In this document: positions 1-6,830 of the stretch, piece after piece
Position numbering within the stretch: position 1 is the stretch's first letter
Layout of the letters: every line of letters starts with the position of its first letter
From: Dermatophilaceae bacterium
GTDB lineage: Bacteria > Actinomycetota > Actinomycetes > Actinomycetales > Dermatophilaceae
NCBI GenBank assembly: GCA_013361975.1
Contig: JABFXB010000427.1
Span: forward strand, 1-19,396
Length of the DNA stretch: 19,396 bases
Reading direction: 5' to 3'
The notes under the pieces: generated by a model
The model's input: the letters and a program-made list of their open reading frames with translations, nothing else
Databases searched by the model: none
What the model was told of the DNA's origin: nothing
Position numbers and translations under genes: made by a program

Positions 1-77
1 CCCAGCCCCGGCGTGGGGGCAGGGTCGATCGAACCCGAGCTGCCGGCATACGCGATGCCGCTGACCACCTTCGTCAC
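1..77 (-). CDS. 5' end of an unidentified gene coupled to nth (partial)
   Basis: An open frame starts at GTG 77-75, overlaps the nth stop as GTGA, and stays open for 25 codons to the left edge (begins MTKVVSGIAYAGSSGSID). Nearly all codons end in G or C, as expected for coding DNA in this genome. The overlap suggests translational coupling to nth. No clear Shine-Dalgarno precedes the GTG, and the piece is too short to assign a family. In mycobacteria a TlpA-like gene follows nth, but nothing visible here supports that identity. It could also be non-coding. Confidence 0.4.
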   Translation of the reverse strand, partial: MTKVVSGIAYAGSSGSIDPAPTPGL

Positions 78-799
78 TTCGGCGCCAGCTCGTACTTCAG
101 CAGCTTCGCGGCCTTGTCGGCGTCGGTCTCGCCGACGCCGTAGCTCGGGCACCAGCGCGCGACCGGGCACGCCCCGCACGCGGGCCTCTTCGCGTGGCAC
201 GTGCGGCGCCCGTGGAAGATGACGACGTGGCTGAGCATCGTCCAGTCCTTGCGCATGAAGAGGCGCCCGATCTCGTGCTCGACCTTGACGGCGTCCTCCT
301 CCTCGGTCCAACCGAAGCGGCGCACGAGCCGGCCGAAGTGGGTGTCGACGGTGATGCCGGGGATGTCGAAGGCATTGCCGAGCACGACGTTGGCCGTCTT
401 GCGGCCGACCCCGGGCAGGGTCACGAGGTCCTTGAGCCGCGGCGGCACCTCACCGTCGAAGTTCTCGACGAGGGCGATGCCGAGCTTGATGAGCGCATCG
501 GCCTTGTTCCGGTAGAAACCGGTCGGCTGGATGATCGTCTCGAGCTCGGTGCGGTCGGCGCCCGCGTAGTCGGCGGCCGTCTGGTACTTCGCGAAGACGA
601 TCGGCGTCACCTTGTTGACCCCGACGTCGGTCGTCTGCGCCGACAGGATGGTCGCGACGAGCAGCTCGAGCGGGTTGGTGAAGTCGAGCTCGCAGTGGGC
701 GTACGGGTAGCGCTCGTGCAGCGCCCGGTACATCTTCCGGGCGCGACGCGTCCGCGAGATCGAGGTCTCGTCGGCGGTCACGATGGCGCGGGGGGACAC
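74..799 (-). CDS. nth: Endonuclease III (DNA glycosylase/AP lyase)
   Basis: This is a base-excision repair enzyme that removes oxidised pyrimidines and cleaves the abasic site. From the chosen start it has 241 residues, slightly longer than the usual ~211-230 because of an N-terminal tail. The helix-hairpin-helix LPGVGRKTA (128-136) carries the catalytic Lys134. Asp152 in VDTH is the second catalytic residue. Cys201, Cys208, Cys211 and Cys217 form the C-X6-C-X2-C-X5-C [4Fe-4S] loop. A longer reading would start at GTG 808. I prefer GTG 799 because TACAGT (812-807) lies exactly 7 nt upstream of it, the leaderless arrangement. It is divergent from the gntA-like gene, and its place near crp is conserved in actinobacteria. 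Confidence 0.95.
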   Translation of the reverse strand: MSPRAIVTADETSISRTRRARKMYRALHERYPYAHCELDFTNPLELLVATILSAQTTDVGVNKVTPIVFAKYQTAADYAGADRTELETIIQPTGFYRNKADALIKLGIALVENFDGEVPPRLKDLVTLPGVGRKTANVVLGNAFDIPGITVDTHFGRLVRRFGWTEEEDAVKVEHEIGRLFMRKDWTMLSHVVIFHGRRTCHAKRPACGACPVARWCPSYGVGETDADKAAKLLKYELAPK

Positions 800-806
800 G
801 GACGAC

Positions 807-812
807 ACTGTA
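807..812 (-). promoter_or_regulatory. Putative leaderless -10 box for nth
   Basis: On the minus strand TACAGT is followed by 7 nt and then GTG at 799. This fits the actinobacterial TANNNT rule, with the transcript beginning at the start codon. It overlaps one copy of the CGGCATAC octamer (810-817). No good -35 was found. Confidence 0.45.
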
Positions 813-935
813 TGCCGCCGCGCTGGGTGACGCCCGGTGCGCTCGGTCGGCGGCGGGCACCGGCCTGTTGCCGATCCCCCTCCCGAAGCCGAGCACCGCT
901 GTCCCCGTGGGCTCCCCGTCCCTGCCCGTGCGTCG

Positions 936-953
936 ACCGTGAGTCAACACGGT
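936..953. promoter_or_regulatory. Inverted repeat upstream of the gntA-like gene
   Basis: ACCGTG-AGTCAA-CACGGT is a perfect 6-bp inverted repeat with a 6-nt centre, 38 bp before the start codon at 992. Its size and place suit an operator. The GTG-N6-CAC spacing does not match the Crp/GlxR box (GTG-N8-CAC). The rest of the 183-bp nth/gntA-like gap holds nothing else I can name. Confidence 0.3.
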
Positions 954-991
954 GCAGATGGGTACGAACTGCCTGCCGGAGGGAGGCAGAC

Positions 992-1792
992 ATGTACACG
1001 GAAGCGCACCACGCGGCGTCGCCGGCGCCGCAGGAGGTTCGTACGGAGGCGCCACCCGGGGAGCACGGGCTCGAGGCGACGCTCGACACGCTCCACGCCA
1101 TGGACCTCCAGCACGCCCCCGAGCAGGACGTCGTGCGGGCCATGGAGCTCATGGTGACGCACGCCGAGTTCCCGTGCCTCGGCGCCAAGTCGGTGTTCCG
1201 CCGGGGCAGCGTCGTGCACGCCGTCCTCGACGACATGGACGCCCCCGACACCCCGCAGGTGCTGCTCGAGCGGCTGACCCGGTTCGCCGACGACATCGAC
1301 GGCGAGGACGGCTTCCACTCGTTCATCGCCACCTTCCGACGGCCCGAGCACGACGACGAGGCCGCGTTCGAGGCCTCCCTGTTCGCGCTGCTGCAGCGCC
1401 TCCACGACGCCGACGCCGAGACCTGGGCGCTTGGCGTGGAGGCCGACCCCAACGACCCGCACTTCGCCTTCAGCGCCGGCGGCACCGCGTACTTCATCGT
1501 CGGCCTGCACCCCGCCGCGTCCCGCGTCGCGCGACGGGCGCCGCTCGCCACGCTGGTCTTCAACCCGCACGACCAGTTCGAGCAGCTGCGGGCCGACGGC
1601 CGGTTCGACGGCATGCGCGCGACGATCCGCCGGCGCGACGAGCACCTGCAGGGCTCCGTCAACCCGATGGTCGCCGACCACGGCGAGAGCAGCGAGGCCC
1701 TCCAGTACTCCGGCCGCGAGCACGACCTCGACTGGGAGCCGCCGCTCGAGGTGCACCCGACCCCGTCCCTTCACGAGGAGGACCGCCGATGA
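992..1792 (+). CDS. YqcI/YcgG family protein (GntA-type heme N-oxygenase-like)
   Basis: The 266-residue protein fits the YqcI/YcgG family, whose best known member is GntA, the N-hydroxylase of guanitoxin synthesis. Family-like stretches are FPCLGAKS (60-67), a segment ending FIVGLHPAASR (168-178), FNPH (190-193), and NP...HGE.SEA.QYSGR (224-242). The role suggested by family is heme-dependent N-oxygenation of an amino or guanidino group; substrate and heme ligand are not evident. The frame is open far upstream, but ATG 992 is chosen because GGAGGGAGG (978-986) precedes it at 5 nt. It overlaps the following DUF1989 gene by ATGA, so the two are almost certainly co-translated. The first ~45 residues look like a poorly conserved extension. 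Confidence 0.8.
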   Translation: MYTEAHHAASPAPQEVRTEAPPGEHGLEATLDTLHAMDLQHAPEQDVVRAMELMVTHAEFPCLGAKSVFRRGSVVHAVLDDMDAPDTPQVLLERLTRFADDIDGEDGFHSFIATFRRPEHDDEAAFEASLFALLQRLHDADAETWALGVEADPNDPHFAFSAGGTAYFIVGLHPAASRVARRAPLATLVFNPHDQFEQLRADGRFDGMRATIRRRDEHLQGSVNPMVADHGESSEALQYSGREHDLDWEPPLEVHPTPSLHEEDRR

Positions 1793-2463
1793 CCATCGCC
1801 AAGGACGGCCCGACCACGACCAGGCACTTCGGCTCGGGCGGGCCGGCGTTCGCGCCGCCGTCCGGGGCCGAGGCGGAGCTCACCCGCCTCGCCCCCCAGA
1901 CGGGCGCTGCCTTCCTCCTGCGCGCCGGCGAGCGACTCGTCGTCGTCGACCCGACCGGGGAGCAGGTCAGCGACTTCTTCGCCGTGATGGCCGACGACCA
2001 CGACGAGTGGCTCAGCTCCGGACGCACCATCGACTACGCCAACTCGACGCTCGTGACGACCGGCTCGGTGCTCTACAGCAACCGCAGCACGCCGATGGCC
2101 ACCGTCGTCGAGGACACGTGCGGGCGCCACGACCTGCTGCTCACGCCGTGCAGCCAGCAGACGTTCGACCTGCTCTACCCCGAGTTCCAGGGCGCCTACC
2201 ACCCGAGCTGCTTCGAGAACCTCGCCACGAACATGGGCCGGTTCGGTGTCGAGCCCGACCGCATCGGCACGACGCTCAACATCTTCATGAACGTGTGGGC
2301 CGAGCGGAACGGCGAGCTGCACATCGACCCGCCGACGTCGCGAGCCGGCGACCGGTTCGTCGTGCGCGCCGAGGCAGACCTCGTCGTCGGGCTCACCGCG
2401 TGCTCCGCCGAGAAGTCGAACAACGGTCTCTGCAAGCCGATCGACTACCGCATCGAGGCCTGA
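1789..2463 (+). CDS. DUF1989 protein (urea-carboxylase-associated / carboxyguanidine-deiminase-like)
   Basis: This 224-residue protein has the DUF1989 pattern: DPTGEQVSDF (54-63), DTCGRHDLLLTPC (109-121), C-ENLATN (141-148), and a C-terminal GLTACSAEKSNNG (201-213). Cys111, His114 and Cys205 are likely metal ligands. DUF1989 proteins accompany urea carboxylase, and a pair of them (CgdA/CgdB) forms carboxyguanidine deiminase in guanidine degradation. Here there is one DUF1989 gene and no carboxylase or amidohydrolase beside it. The start ATG overlaps the upstream stop (ATGA), with GAGGAGG in the preceding codons. Together the pair suggests chemistry on an N-hydroxylated guanidine- or urea-like compound, which is inference. 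The gene ends 77 bp before crp on the same strand. Confidence 0.82.
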   Translation: MTIAKDGPTTTRHFGSGGPAFAPPSGAEAELTRLAPQTGAAFLLRAGERLVVVDPTGEQVSDFFAVMADDHDEWLSSGRTIDYANSTLVTTGSVLYSNRSTPMATVVEDTCGRHDLLLTPCSQQTFDLLYPEFQGAYHPSCFENLATNMGRFGVEPDRIGTTLNIFMNVWAERNGELHIDPPTSRAGDRFVVRAEADLVVGLTACSAEKSNNGLCKPIDYRIEA

Positions 2464-2540
2464 TCGGCCCCCCGAACGACGTGACGGTGCTCGCGCCGGA
2501 TGGCGGCGCGAGCGCTCGGGCGACGTGGCACACTGACCCC

Positions 2541-3218
2541 GTGGATCTCGACGTGGTGAGGCGCGCCCCCCTGTTCAAGGCACTCGACGACGAGGCGGCC
2601 TCGGCGCTGCTGTCGGAGATGAGCCGCTCGCACATGGAGCGCGGCGACGTGCTCTTCCACGAGGGCGACCGCGGAGACACGCTCTACGTCATCGCCGAGG
2701 GCAAGATCAAGCTCGGTCGCACGAGCCCCGACGGCCGCGAGAACCTCGTCGCCATCCTCGGCCCCGGCGAGATGTTCGGCGAGCTCAGCCTCTTCGACCC
2801 GGGTCCGCGCACGATGACTGCGACGGCGGTGGCCGAGACCCAGCTCCTCGGGCTCGGCAACGACTCGCTCACCGGACTGCTCACCGGCCGTCCCGGCGTG
2901 TCGAAGTCCCTGCTGGCAGCCCTCGCCCAGCGTCTGCGCCGCACCAACGCCCACCTGGCCGACCTCGTCTTCACCGACGTGCCGGGCCGCGTCGCCAAGG
3001 CCCTGCTCGACCTGTCCGAGCGTTTCGGCCGCCCCGTCGAGGGCGGCATCATGGTCTCCCACGACCTCACCCAGGAGGAGCTCGCCCAGCTCGTCGGCGC
3101 CTCCCGCGAGACGGTCAACAAGGCGCTCGCCGACTTCGCGACGCGCGGCTGGCTGCGCCTCGAGGCACGCGCCGTCCTGCTCCAGGACGTCGAGCGCCTC
3201 AAGCGACGCGCCCGCTGA
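2541..3218 (+). CDS. crp: Crp/Fnr-family cAMP-responsive regulator (GlxR/Rv3676 orthologue)
   Basis: A global transcription regulator of 225 residues, close to the 224 of M. tuberculosis Crp. The N-terminal cyclic-nucleotide domain contains FGELSLFDPGPRTMTA (79-94) with the phosphate-binding Arg90. The linker helix has LAQRLRRTNAHLADL. The C-terminal winged helix carries LTQEELAQLVGASRETVNKA (177-196), almost identical to mycobacterial Crp. The start is GTG 2541, giving VDLDVVRRAPLF; homologues start at the same place and no in-frame ATG lies near. No Shine-Dalgarno is visible, so the message may be leaderless, although the -10 candidate CACACT (2529-2534) is weak. The 3' end is followed by a 12-bp tandem duplication and then a palindromic repeat. 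Confidence 0.95.
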   Translation: MDLDVVRRAPLFKALDDEAASALLSEMSRSHMERGDVLFHEGDRGDTLYVIAEGKIKLGRTSPDGRENLVAILGPGEMFGELSLFDPGPRTMTATAVAETQLLGLGNDSLTGLLTGRPGVSKSLLAALAQRLRRTNAHLADLVFTDVPGRVAKALLDLSERFGRPVEGGIMVSHDLTQEELAQLVGASRETVNKALADFATRGWLRLEARAVLLQDVERLKRRAR

Positions 3219-3234
3219 CCCGCCCGCTGACCCG
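3211..3234. repeat. Tandem 12-bp duplication at the crp stop codon
   Basis: CCCGCTGACCCG occurs twice head to tail (3211-3222, 3223-3234). The first copy contains the crp stop TGA, and the second repeats it in frame. The sequence then runs straight into the palindrome through CCCGTTTGAGG, which resembles a third, diverged unit. It looks like a small slippage or target-site duplication at the repeat boundary. Confidence 0.7.
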
Positions 3235-3237
3235 CCC

Positions 3238-3284
3238 GTTTGAGGTGTACGCGCCGCGGATCGAACGGCGCGTATACCTCAAAC
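3238..3284. repeat. Palindromic repeat, copy 1 (stop-codon overlapping)
   Basis: Arms 3238-3256 and 3266-3284 are 19 nt each, pair with a single G.T wobble, and enclose a 9-nt loop. The right arm contains the stop codon of the kinase gene on the minus strand (TGA, 3281-3279, read as GTT TGA). The element lies between convergent crp and kinase genes, so it may also end transcription from both sides. It has no T-tract after the stem; T's lead and A's follow, the reverse of a classic intrinsic terminator. Confidence 0.85.
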
Positions 3285-3944
3285 CGCGAAGGACCAGCCG
3301 TCCGGCCCGTTGACCACCACACGGTCGGCGCCGTCCGCGGCCGCGGCGATTCGCACGGCGTTGACCTCGTCGGTGCCATCCACCCACGCGGCGGCCGCGT
3401 CCGGTGACTTGCCGAACGTCACGTGCCGCTCGACGAGCCGGGAGCGCCTCAGGTCGTCGTCGCCGGTGACGTACCAGACCTCGGTGATCGCGGCCCGCGC
3501 CGCCTTCCACCGCGGCTCGGGCAGCAGCAGGTAGTTGCCCTCGGTGACGACGAGGCGCGCGCTCGGCGGCACCACCATGGCTGCGGCGATCGGCTGCTCG
3601 AGCGTGCGCTCGAAGCCCGGCGCGTAGACCCAGGTGTCCGGCTCGTCGACGAGACGACGGAGCAGGTGCGCGTACCCCTCGGCGTCGAACGTGTCGGGAG
3701 CGCCCTTGCGCGACAAGGCCCCCAGCCGCTCGAGCTGCACGTCGGCGAGGTGGTAGCCGTCCATCGGGACGTGGGCCACCCACTCCTGCCCGCGGGCCTC
3801 AGCGACTCCCGCCACCACGGCATCGGCCAGCGTCGACTTGCCCGCGCCCGGCACCCCGGCGATGCCGAGCACCACCCGGCGCCGGTCACCGACCAGGTCG
3901 AGAGCAGCCCCCACCACCTCGTCGAGGCCGGTCGAGACGGTCAT
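3279..3944 (-). CDS. FrcK-like P-loop sugar/nucleoside kinase
   Basis: The 221-residue protein belongs to the uridine kinase/pantothenate kinase-like group that includes FrcK of the Sinorhizobium fructose transport operon. It shows the Walker A motif GVPGAGKST (30-38), MDGYH (61-65, in the place of the usual acidic substrate motif), VTEGNYLLL (133-141), and a C-terminal RLVERHVTFGK (169-179) lid-type segment. It probably phosphorylates the imported sugar or its epimerised product, but the substrate cannot be read from sequence. It is the last gene of the sugar operon, and its ATG overlaps the epimerase stop (ATGA). Its stop codon is provided by palindromic repeat copy 1. The frame is open upstream, but the extension reads antisense through the epimerase region and is not credible. 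Confidence 0.82.
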   Translation of the reverse strand: MTVSTGLDEVVGAALDLVGDRRRVVLGIAGVPGAGKSTLADAVVAGVAEARGQEWVAHVPMDGYHLADVQLERLGALSRKGAPDTFDAEGYAHLLRRLVDEPDTWVYAPGFERTLEQPIAAAMVVPPSARLVVTEGNYLLLPEPRWKAARAAITEVWYVTGDDDLRRSRLVERHVTFGKSPDAAAAWVDGTDEVNAVRIAAAADGADRVVVNGPDGWSFAV

Positions 3945-4864
3945 GCCGTCGGCTGCAGGCCGGCGTCGATGAAGGCGCGGGCCTGGCGGGCGAGGTCGTC
4001 GCCGTCGTCCCAGAGGTTGCGCCAGATCGCGAGGTCGTTGGACAGGCCGCGGGCGAGCACCGCCGACGAGAACGACTCGAACGTCACCGGTCCCTTGAAG
4101 TCGATCTCGCGCAGGGCCCCGAAGAACTCGGCGAAGTCGAGGTGGCCCGAGCCGAGGTAGCCGCGGTGGTTCTCGCCGATGTGGACGTAGCCGAGCCGGT
4201 CGCCGACCTCGAGGACCGGGCTGCGGAAGTCGTCCTCCTCGATGTTCATGTGGTAGGTGTCGAGGTGCACCATGACGTTGTCGGCCCCGATGTCGTCGGC
4301 GAGCCGCAGCGCGTCGCGGGCGGTGTTGACGACGTTGGTCTCGTAGCGGTTGCACACCTCGAGCCCGAGGGTGACACCTAGAGGACGCGCCTCCTCGGCG
4401 AGCTCGCGCAGGACGCCGACGATGTGCTGCCGGCCGGTCGCGGTCAGCGGTCCCTTGGCGTGGCCGAACGCGCTGTAGAGGGCGCCGGTGAGAACGGTGC
4501 CACCGATGTCGGCGGTCAGCTGCAGCGACTCGCGCAACAGGTCCTGGCCGCGCGCGACGACGGCCGGGTCCTCGCTCGACACGTCGGCGTCGGGCGCCAG
4601 GCCGCGCGAGCACGCAGCGCCGATGCCGTTCTCGGCGAGCAGTGCCTTCGTGGCGGCACGGTCGAGGTTGACGGAGTCGTGCAGCGAGAACTCGAGGAGG
4701 TCGTACCCGGCCGCGGCCGTGCGCTGCACCGCCTCGGCGACGCTGTCGCGGGAGGTGTCGCCGACGAAGACGAGGGCGTGCACACCGATGGGGTTGCGCA
4801 CCGGCGTCGAGCTGCCGGTCTCTCCGGCGGCCGCGGAACTGGGGGACGAGGTGTTGACGGTCAT
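3941..4864 (-). CDS. Ketose 3-epimerase (DTE/DPE-type sugar isomerase/epimerase)
   Basis: This is a 307-residue TIM-barrel protein of the AP-endonuclease-2 fold. The four metal/catalytic residues of D-tagatose or D-psicose 3-epimerases are in place: Glu169 (GLEVCNRYET), Asp202 (HLDTYHMNIEE), His228 (YVHIGENHRG) and Glu263 (VTFESFSS). These enzymes interconvert ketoses at C3 (fructose-psicose, tagatose-sorbose). A loosely conserved Ser/Ala-rich N-terminal ~24 residues precedes the barrel. ATG 4864 has AAGGA at a good distance. It is the first gene after a 101-bp gap from the ATPase gene, and it is coupled to the kinase. An inosose-type isomerase is a less likely alternative. Confidence 0.87.
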   Translation of the reverse strand: MTVNTSSPSSAAAGETGSSTPVRNPIGVHALVFVGDTSRDSVAEAVQRTAAAGYDLLEFSLHDSVNLDRAATKALLAENGIGAACSRGLAPDADVSSEDPAVVARGQDLLRESLQLTADIGGTVLTGALYSAFGHAKGPLTATGRQHIVGVLRELAEEARPLGVTLGLEVCNRYETNVVNTARDALRLADDIGADNVMVHLDTYHMNIEEDDFRSPVLEVGDRLGYVHIGENHRGYLGSGHLDFAEFFGALREIDFKGPVTFESFSSAVLARGLSNDLAIWRNLWDDGDDLARQARAFIDAGLQPTA

Positions 4865-4901
4865 GCGAGGTCCTTCGGGGTCGTCCGCCAGGGCACGCGA
4901 A

Positions 4902-4925
4902 CCGCCGGCTGGCGGCCCGCGGGCC
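4902..4925. promoter_or_regulatory. Intercistronic hairpins between the ATPase and epimerase genes
   Basis: Two adjacent perfect inverted repeats lie in the 101-bp gap: CCGCC-GGCT-GGCGG (4902-4915) and GGCCCGCGGGCC (4914-4925). Stem-loops between the transport genes and the enzyme genes could stabilise or attenuate the message. One CGGCATAC octamer (4930-4937) is beside them. In DNA this GC-rich some palindromes arise by chance. Confidence 0.35.
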
Positions 4926-4965
4926 GTGACGGCATACGGGGGTGGGCTTCGAGATGGGCGACGCG

Positions 4966-5790
4966 TCAGCGCGCGACGGTCTCCTGGTCACCGGCACGGG
5001 CGCCGGTGATGAGGGCGACGATCTCGTCACCGTCGGTCGCGCTGGTGCGGCGGCCGGCGACGCAGCGTCCGGCACGCATCACCCAGACGGCGTCGCTGAG
5101 CTTGAGCACCTGGGCGAAGTTGTGGCTGATGAGCACGATCGCGTGGCCCTCGTCGCGCAGGCGCTGGATGAGCTCCTCGACCCGGGCCGTCTCCTGCACG
5201 CCGAGGGCCGCGGTCGGCTCGTCCATGATGATGAGCTTCGAGGTGAAACCCGCTGCGCGGCAGATCGACACGGCCTGCCGCTGGCCACCGCTCAGGCGAC
5301 GCACGCGGGCGCTGACAGCGGGGACGTTGACGGCGAGGGTCGAGACCATGCGCTCGGCCTCGCGACGCATCGCCTTGCGGTCGAGCAGCTTGACGGGCCC
5401 GACGCCACGGACGAGCTCGCGGTTGAGGAAGAGGTTCTGCCACACCGTCAGGTCCTCGACGAGCGCGAGGTTCTGGTGGACCGTCTCGATGCCGGCGGTG
5501 CGCGCCTCCTCGGGCGAGCGGAAGTGGACCCGCTCGCCGTCGAAGTCGATCGTGCCTTCGTCGGGACGGTGGATGCCGCTGATGCAGCGGATGAGGGTCG
5601 ACTTGCCGGCGCCGTTGTCGCCGACGATCGCGGTGACCTCGCCGCGGCGGGCGTGCATCGTCACGTCGCGCAGGGCGCGTACCTGGCCGAACGAGAGCGA
5701 GACGTCGCGGACGTCGAGAAGGGCGTCGGCGGGGACGTCCTGCGCCAGGGGCCGGGCTGTGCCCGTGGTGGCGAGAGTGGTCTCGGTCAT
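4966..5790 (-). CDS. Sugar ABC transporter ATP-binding protein (single-domain, FrcA-like)
   Basis: The nucleotide-binding subunit of a CUT2-type (ribose/fructose/xylose) importer, 274 residues. It has Walker A GDNGAGKST (57-65), Q-loop Gln106 (TVHQN), signature LSGGQ (166-170), Walker B LIIMDE (186-191) and H-loop His223 (ISHN). Most CUT2 ATPases (RbsA, XylG) have two fused ATPase halves of ~500 residues. This one has a single half, like FrcA, and must act as a homodimer. The ATG overlaps the permease stop as ATGA. The first ~20 residues are a non-conserved tail. Confidence 0.93.
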   Translation of the reverse strand: MTETTLATTGTARPLAQDVPADALLDVRDVSLSFGQVRALRDVTMHARRGEVTAIVGDNGAGKSTLIRCISGIHRPDEGTIDFDGERVHFRSPEEARTAGIETVHQNLALVEDLTVWQNLFLNRELVRGVGPVKLLDRKAMRREAERMVSTLAVNVPAVSARVRRLSGGQRQAVSICRAAGFTSKLIIMDEPTAALGVQETARVEELIQRLRDEGHAIVLISHNFAQVLKLSDAVWVMRAGRCVAGRRTSATDGDEIVALITGARAGDQETVAR

Positions 5791-6830
5791 TTCTGGAACC
5801 TCGTGAGGAAGGCGGCGAGCACGACGACGATGCCGACCGACAGGGGCTGGTAGAACTGCGAGACCCCGAGCAGGGTCAGGCCGTTGACGAGGGCCGTGAG
5901 CAGCAGGGCACCGATGACGGGCCCGATGATGGTGGCCCGACCGCCGAAGAGGCTGACGCCACCGAGCACGACCGCGGCGACCGAGTTGAGCAGGAACGCC
6001 GTGTTGGCAGCCGGCTCGGCCGCGCCCACACGCGCCACGAGGAGCACGGCGCCCACGCCCGCGAGCACGCCGGAGATGACGTAGACGCCGGTCTTGACCC
6101 GCGCCGTGCGCACGCCCGTGGCGTTCGCCGCCTCGACGTTGCCGCCCGTCGCCAGCACGTGGGTGCCGAACCGCGTGTGGAAGAGCACGACGTGCGCGAT
6201 GACGGCGAGCACGAGGGCCACGATGACGCTGTAGCCCAGGATCCCGACCGAGCCGGTCGAGAGCTTGAGCAGGGGCGCGCTGATGATGGTCGCCGGCTTG
6301 CCGTCGGAGAGGATGAGTGCGAGTCCCGAGGCGGCAGAGAGCGTTCCGAGCGTCACGATGAAGTCGGTGATGCGCCCTCGTGCGACGAGCAGGCCGTTGG
6401 CCAGTCCGATGACGGCACCGGACACCACCGCCGCGACGATCGCAAGGGGCAGACCAAGGCCCCCGACGAACACCATGCCGAAGACGACGGCCGACAGGGT
6501 CATCGTCGACGCCACGGACAGGTCGATGCCCGACGTTGCGACGACGAACGTCTGGCCGATGCCGAGCACGATGAGGATGGCAGCGGCCACGAGCATCGAC
6601 TGGATGTTGCCGCTGCTGAGGAACGTCGAGTTGAGCGACTGGAACACGATGACGAGCAGCACGAGCCCGACGAGGGCTGCCCAGTCGGCCCACTTGCTGA
6701 GGTCACGGAGTCCGGCGCCTCGCTGTCGTGCCGGGGCGGCTTGGGCGGCCTTCGGCGCGGATGCGCCGGCCGGGGAGGGTGTGTCGCTCGCTGCGGCGCG
6801 AGCGGTGGGGGTCTCGGTCATGGTGCTCAT
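5787..6830 (-). CDS. Sugar ABC transporter permease (CUT2, RbsC/FrcC-like)
   Basis: This 347-residue membrane protein has a cytoplasmic Ala/Pro-rich N-terminus (1-~40) followed by about nine or ten hydrophobic segments from residue ~48 to the end. Diagnostic family stretches include GQTFVVATSGIDLSVAS, LVARGRITDFIVTLGT, TRFGTHVLATGGNVEAA (the EAA-like loop contacting the ATPase) and VLGGVSLFGGRATIIGPVIG. It forms the translocation pore, probably as a homodimer. The start ATG 6830 overlaps the binding-protein stop (ATGA); a second in-frame ATG lies at 6821. Coupling to both neighbours indicates strict operon expression. Confidence 0.93.
   Translation of the reverse strand: MSTMTETPTARAAASDTPSPAGASAPKAAQAAPARQRGAGLRDLSKWADWAALVGLVLLVIVFQSLNSTFLSSGNIQSMLVAAAILIVLGIGQTFVVATSGIDLSVASTMTLSAVVFGMVFVGGLGLPLAIVAAVVSGAVIGLANGLLVARGRITDFIVTLGTLSAASGLALILSDGKPATIISAPLLKLSTGSVGILGYSVIVALVLAVIAHVVLFHTRFGTHVLATGGNVEAANATGVRTARVKTGVYVISGVLAGVGAVLLVARVGAAEPAANTAFLLNSVAAVVLGGVSLFGGRATIIGPVIGALLLTALVNGLTLLGVSQFYQPLSVGIVVVLAAFLTRFQK

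Noticed and set aside
2481..2494. GTGACGGTGCTCGC upstream of crp as an autoregulatory Crp/GlxR box
   Set aside because: One half-site matches, but the other has TCGC for TCAC and the outer bases do not match. It is too weak to call.
3238..3284. The palindromes as ordinary rho-independent terminators
   Set aside because: The stems are strong but are followed by A's, not T's, on either strand. A termination role remains possible without a U-tract but is not shown.
3279..5075. 598-codon minus-strand frame extending the kinase
   Set aside because: The extension overlaps the epimerase gene in another frame and is Arg/Pro-rich. The kinase starts at ATG 3944 by overlap with the epimerase stop.
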